DNA from: DUQW01 sp050953805
Lineage (GTDB): Bacteria > Bacillota_I > Bacilli_A > Acholeplasmatales > Acholeplasmataceae
Reading direction: 5' to 3'
NCBI GenBank assembly: GCA_050953805.1
Contig: JBMNNE010000002.1
Location: 806,001 to 870,000 of the forward strand
Length of the DNA stretch: 64,000 nucleotides
A program made the position numbers and the translations under genes. Positions 60,291 through 64,000 of this stretch are shown here, piece by piece; position 1 is the stretch's first letter, and every line of letters starts with the position of its first letter. Under the pieces are notes generated by a model. The model worked only from the letters and a program-made list of their open reading frames with translations. It had not been told where the DNA came from and did no database searches.

Positions 60291-61087
60291 CCTTTTAACC
60301 TCTCCTTCTTATCTTTTCTTGGTCCGGCAATAAAATAATCGTATGTTACTTTCAGACCTACAACCAACACAATTAATGTTGATAAAGCATTTACTTTTGG
60401 ATCAAGTGATCGTTTTAATGTATAGATATATGTGGAAATATTAGATACACCAGAACCAATAGTTACAAAATATGAAATAACAAAATCATCAAATGACATG
60501 GTAAATGCAATAGCTGCTCCAGCGGCAATCGCTACTTTTATTTGTGGTAAGATAACTTTTGTTATCGTTTGTAGCGGAGTCGCTCCTAAATCACTTGCAG
60601 CATCAGCTAAATTGGGGTCTAAGCTCATAACTTTAGGGTAAACAGTAATAATCACATAAGGTGTTGAAAAAGCGACATGCGCTAAAATCATTGTTAGATA
60701 GCCCTTAGGAATTTGGAAAATTCCAAATAATACAAATAGAGAAACAGCGGTAATAATCTCTGGGTTGATTATCGGAATATTATTTGCTGTAAGTGTTAAA
60801 TTTCTTAATACCTTTCTTTGTTTAGAAAGTGCAATGGCTGCTAATGTCCCAATGATTGTTGCAATAACTGTTGAGATAATTGCAACCGTAATTGTAACGA
60901 AAACTGCATTCATCATAGCTTCATGCTTAAATAAAGCATCATACCATCTTAAACTAAAACCACCAAATCTAGTAAATGAATTATTTGAATTGAATGAAAA
61001 TAAGACCATTGACAGTATTGGTAAATACATTAAAACATAGATAACGGTAATAAATCCGTTTTTCAATACTTTTTTATACATCTTCAT
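60287..61087 (-). CDS. potC: Spermidine/putrescine ABC permease PotC
   Basis: 266 residues with six membrane segments. The EAA loop reads DAASDLGATPLQTITKVILPQI. The opening YLPILSMVLFSFNSNNSF is typical of PotC. It forms the membrane channel with PotB. It overlaps potB by 14 bp. Confidence 0.94.
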   Translation of the reverse strand: MKMYKKVLKNGFITVIYVLMYLPILSMVLFSFNSNNSFTRFGGFSLRWYDALFKHEAMMNAVFVTITVAIISTVIATIIGTLAAIALSKQRKVLRNLTLTANNIPIINPEIITAVSLFVLFGIFQIPKGYLTMILAHVAFSTPYVIITVYPKVMSLDPNLADAASDLGATPLQTITKVILPQIKVAIAAGAAIAFTMSFDDFVISYFVTIGSGVSNISTYIYTLKRSLDPKVNALSTLIVLVVGLKVTYDYFIAGPRKDKKERLKG

Positions 61088-61910
61088 TCACCTTAAACTT
61101 GTCAAAACTCTTAACTAGTAAAATCATTACCATCATAATAATCGATAAAATAATTGCGATTGCGGCACCATATCCAATATCACCACTTAAGATAGAAATT
61201 CTTTCAATAATATCACCAATCAAGTAAACATTATTTCCTAAATACTTAGGAATAACTAATGTGGTTGCAGCTGGTAAAAATACCATTAATATCCCCGACA
61301 TAACTCCAGTTAATGATAATGGCAATGTTACTTTTAAAAAAGCGACAAATCTTGATGCTCCTAAATCAGTAGCGGCTTCAATTAATCCCGGATCAATTTT
61401 TAATAATACGGTATAAATTGGTAAAACCATAAATGGTAAAAAGATACTAACAAAACCAATTATCATCGCAAAATCTGTTTTAATGATACTTGGAATTATT
61501 AAATCGATGATTTGTCTCATTGCAATGGTTCTAATAACTAAATTAATCCACATTGGTGCTGAAATTAATAAAATAAGTAATGCTTGGGTTCTAGGTTTAG
61601 TTTGAGTTATAAAATATGCTAATGGATATCCTATGATTAATGTTGAAATTGTAGTTAATAAGGCTAACCAAATTGAACGGCCCATAGCATATAAATATTC
61701 GGTTTTAGCGAAAAAGTTAGTATAATTATTAATCGTTATTGTATATTTAAATAATGTATTTTTGTCAACTTCTGCAAATGAAGAAAAAACCATAATTAAA
61801 ATAGGAATTAAAATTAACCCAACTAAAACTAAATAATAAGGCATGATTAAAAAAGTATTTAGAGTATCTCGTTTTCTTTTTTTGATATCTTTTACTTTTT
61901 CCATTACCAT
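61074..61910 (-). CDS. potB: Spermidine/putrescine ABC permease PotB
   Basis: 278 residues with six membrane segments. EAA loop EAATDLGASRFVAFLKVTLPLS; PAATTLVIPKYLGN is typical of PotB. It pairs with PotC. The start overlaps the potA stop by 7 bp. Confidence 0.94.
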   Translation of the reverse strand: MVMEKVKDIKKRKRDTLNTFLIMPYYLVLVGLILIPILIMVFSSFAEVDKNTLFKYTITINNYTNFFAKTEYLYAMGRSIWLALLTTISTLIIGYPLAYFITQTKPRTQALLILLISAPMWINLVIRTIAMRQIIDLIIPSIIKTDFAMIIGFVSIFLPFMVLPIYTVLLKIDPGLIEAATDLGASRFVAFLKVTLPLSLTGVMSGILMVFLPAATTLVIPKYLGNNVYLIGDIIERISILSGDIGYGAAIAIILSIIMMVMILLVKSFDKFKVNEDV

Positions 61911-63379
61911 ATCTCCATTACATGAATATCATCCGGTTGGAAAGTAATACTTACTTTTTCACCTTCGGGATGAAATTCAGTAGTATGAATTGTGTAAGCA
62001 CGGTGATTTGTTAAAACATCAATTTCATAATGAACACCTTTAAAAGCGACACTATCAACTACCCCGTCAAACTTGCCATTACCAACTGGTAGAATATTAA
62101 TATCTTCTGGTCTAATCACAACTTCTACTTTTTCATTTTTAGAAAAACCTTTATCAACACATTCATGTATAAGATCATCAAATTGAACTTTAAAATCATC
62201 TAACATAACGGCTTCTACAATATTAGATTCACCAATAAATGATGCTACAAAGCGGTTAATAGGTTCATTATAAATATCTTCTGGTTTACCAATTTGTTGA
62301 ATTTCACCATTATTCATCACAACAATTTTATCAGACATGGTTAACGCTTCTTCTTGATCGTGTGTTACATAAATAAAAGTAATACCAGCATTTCTTTGAA
62401 GTTCTTTTAACTCATATTGCATTTCTTGACGTAATTTTAAATCAAGTGCCGCCAGCGGTTCATCTAATAATAAAACTTTTGGTTGATTAATTAGAGCTCG
62501 AGCAATGGCAACTCGTTGTTGTTGACCACCTGATAATTTATCAACGCCACGGTATTCAAAACCTTGTAAACCAACTAATTTTAAATAATGAAATACTTTC
62601 GCCTCTAATTCTCTTTCTCTAGTTTGTCTAGTTTCAAACTGGCGACGATATTTTTTAATTTGATTTTGATAATATCTTTTTAAATCTAAATTATTAATTT
62701 CTTCTCTTAAGTTTTTAATTTTCTGTTGTTTTTCTTTTCTAATTTCAGGATATTTAGGATCTCTAGCTGAGACGGTCTTTAATTCAAATTTAATATCTTC
62801 AATTTTATCTCTTAGTTCATTCGCCTTAGAAATGTTAGCTTTTTTAGATTCTAAGTAAGTTGGATCTTTTTTTAAATTTTTAATTTTTAGTTTTAATTCG
62901 TTAATTTGTTGTTTTAATTCAAAATTAGGATCTTTAATAAGTTGAGCTTTTCTAGTTACTTCTTTTCTTAACGCTTTTTTCTTAGCCGGATCTTTTTCAT
63001 TACGAATTAATTCTTTATATTCACTTAAAATAAGATCAATTTTATGTTGTTCTTGAAATTCACTTGATTTAACTCTTAATCCAAACGCGACATTTTCAAA
63101 AACATCCAAATGAGGAAATAATGCATAGCGTTGAAAAACAGTGTTTGTTGGTCGTTTGTGAGCTGGTATATCATTAATATTTTCACCATTAAATAAGACC
63201 TCACCATCACTTGGATCAACAAATCCACCGATAATTCTTAAAGTTGTAGTTTTTCCGCAGCCAGATGGACCTAATAAAGTAACAAATTCATTTGAATTGA
63301 TTTCTAAATCAATTCCTCTTAATACAATATTTCCATCAAACTCTTTAGTAACTCCTTTTAATTCAATTAATGGTTCCAT
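61904..63379 (-). CDS. potA: Spermidine/putrescine ABC ATPase PotA with coiled-coil insertion
   Basis: 491 residues. Walker A GPSGCGKT (37-44), Q-loop near 83, signature LSGGQ (282-286), Walker B VLLLDEP (302-308), H-loop His340, and a TOBE C-terminus (VVIRPEDINIL). A Lys/Glu-rich, probably coiled-coil insertion of about 145 residues (105-250) separates the Q-loop from the signature; mycoplasma PotA proteins have long insertions there too. GGAGG precedes the ATG. Confidence 0.95.
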   Translation of the reverse strand: MEPLIELKGVTKEFDGNIVLRGIDLEINSNEFVTLLGPSGCGKTTTLRIIGGFVDPSDGEVLFNGENINDIPAHKRPTNTVFQRYALFPHLDVFENVAFGLRVKSSEFQEQHKIDLILSEYKELIRNEKDPAKKKALRKEVTRKAQLIKDPNFELKQQINELKLKIKNLKKDPTYLESKKANISKANELRDKIEDIKFELKTVSARDPKYPEIRKEKQQKIKNLREEINNLDLKRYYQNQIKKYRRQFETRQTRERELEAKVFHYLKLVGLQGFEYRGVDKLSGGQQQRVAIARALINQPKVLLLDEPLAALDLKLRQEMQYELKELQRNAGITFIYVTHDQEEALTMSDKIVVMNNGEIQQIGKPEDIYNEPINRFVASFIGESNIVEAVMLDDFKVQFDDLIHECVDKGFSKNEKVEVVIRPEDINILPVGNGKFDGVVDSVAFKGVHYEIDVLTNHRAYTIHTTEFHPEGEKVSITFQPDDIHVMEIW

Positions 63380-63454
63380 TTTATTACCTCCATAAAATAT
63401 CTAAGTTTAGTAAAATTAAACAAAAAGTTTGATTTTAATAAACTAACCATTATT

Positions 63455-63482
63455 ATTATAATAATAACTTCATTATTGTCAA
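63455..63482 (-). promoter_or_regulatory. Promoter of the pot operon
   Basis: TTGACA and TATAAT on the minus strand, both consensus, are 16 nt apart, with the -10 about 75 nt upstream of the potA start. Confidence 0.8.
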
Positions 63483-63490
63483 GAGATATA

Positions 63491-63523
63491 ATAAAAACAA
63501 ACATCATACGATGTTCGTTTTTA
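63491..63523 (-). terminator. Terminator of the right-edge gene
   Basis: ACAAACATC pairs with GATGTTCGT (one G-U pair) around ATAC; TTTTTATTATAT follows on the minus strand. Confidence 0.8.
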
Positions 63524-63594
63524 AAACTTTCTTTAAATTATTAAATTTAATATTTATAATACTTATTCTATTTATTATTAGTATTTATTATGAG

Positions 63595-64000
63595 TTATTC
63601 GTGTTTTGGATAGTAAAAATCATCTGAATCAGGGTCATCAACAACTTTAGTTGATTCAACAAGTAATAATATTAGTCCAATCAGAGCGGCTAGTCCAAGT
63701 GGTAAGAAAAATGGTGCAAACAAGCCTAACACTAATAAAATAAATGGAATCCGATTATCTGGGTTTTTACTCGCTTCAATTAATGAAAGAATATAAAAAA
63801 CAATGTATAAAAATCCGAAAAATAGTGTTAACAATACTACTAAAGTCGTTCCACCAACCAGACCCAAAGCAAACTCTTCAAGTTGCGCCTCAGTATAGGT
63901 ATCACCATTATCGACAATAAATTCAACCAGCGGTATTATAATTGTTGACATCAAAAAAATTCCAAGAACTACTAATATAACTAATAATGCTAGCGTGACA
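63595..64000 (-). CDS. Membrane protein of unknown function (N-terminus beyond the window)
   Basis: The frame stays open to the right edge: upstream of an internal ATG (63951) it reads VTLALLVILVVLGIFL, a clear membrane segment, so the true start is probably off-window. The visible 135 residues have about four membrane segments (right edge, 31-53, 68-88 and 92-110 of the ATG numbering) and an acidic tail (DDPDSDDFYYPKHE). Not recognised. No start with a good ribosome-binding site was found inside the window. Confidence 0.7.
   Translation of the reverse strand, partial: VTLALLVILVVLGIFLMSTIIIPLVEFIVDNGDTYTEAQLEEFALGLVGGTTLVVLLTLFFGFLYIVFYILSLIEASKNPDNRIPFILLVLGLFAPFFLPLGLAALIGLILLLVESTKVVDDPDSDDFYYPKHE

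Noticed and set aside
1..64000. CRISPR arrays, insertion sequences, prophage or integrative elements
   Set aside because: No evenly spaced direct repeats, transposase, integrase or phage structural gene was seen.

Overview
The window is a low-GC, gene-dense bacterial chromosome segment. TGG encodes Trp throughout and TGA acts as a stop (for example at the glgA/glgC junction), so the standard bacterial code is in use, unlike Mycoplasma and Spiroplasma. The gene set points to an Acholeplasma/Izemoplasma/Haloplasma-like relative of the Mollicutes or a deep low-GC Firmicute: several DegV/FakB-type fatty-acid-binding proteins, PotABCD with a long insertion in PotA, a 2-oxoacid:ferredoxin oxidoreductase, the MEP isoprenoid genes dxs and ispH, and no cell-wall genes in view. 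That placement is inference. No phage, IS element, CRISPR array or other clear foreign island was seen; this is mostly core and lifestyle chromosome.

Layout. 1-0.5 kb: a T-box riboswitch leading into a GNAT gene cut by the left edge. 0.5-5.7 kb (minus): tig-lon-engB-degV, a proteostasis operon. 5.75-9.7 kb (plus): a GNAT-like protein, a duplicated DUF1538 membrane protein, a tandem PII-like regulator with an internal ribosome-binding site, then a PgpA/YutG-like protein. 9.8-16.5 kb (minus): DnaQ-BRCT exonuclease, ackA, a hemolysin-III-like protein, trmL, a MATE exporter and pncB. 16.5-24.6 kb: cardiolipin synthase, an unassigned membrane-protein cluster with an EIIC-like transporter, two tandem DegV genes, yjdM and an M13 peptidase. 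24.7-28.4 kb (minus): bcd plus a four-subunit branched-chain-type 2-oxoacid oxidoreductase behind a promoter with a consensus-matching cre site. 28.5-33.3 kb (minus): a three-gene ABC importer. 33.6-43.8 kb: CorC-like protein, membrane proteins, thioesterase, fabK-fabZ, a PH-domain protein, a fourth DegV, tRNA-Leu(CAA), argS and a membrane-anchored thioredoxin-like protein. 44-46.6 kb (plus): glgA-glgC behind a promoter with a perfect palindrome in its spacer. 46.7-55.5 kb: nfo, a DEAD-box helicase, ispH, dinB, and nusB-xseA-xseB-dxs-tlyA. 55.6-64 kb: a GT4 glycosyltransferase, then potABCD with an unusual 710-residue GNAT-containing protein, and an edge-truncated membrane protein.

How the genes fit together. 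Membrane lipid supply is a recurrent theme: four DegV proteins, FabK/FabZ, a thioesterase, Cls and a PgpA-like protein. Energy metabolism seen here is fermentative: branched-chain amino acid deamination (Bcd), ferredoxin-linked oxidative decarboxylation (Vor) and acetate kinase. Glycogen-type polymer synthesis is represented by GlgA/GlgC only. The least explained objects are the DUF1538/tandem-PII operon with its possible second translation product, the 710-residue pot-linked protein, the doubly anchored PotD, and the insertions at the same site in both ABC ATPases. All assignments come from reading the sequence; no database search was run.
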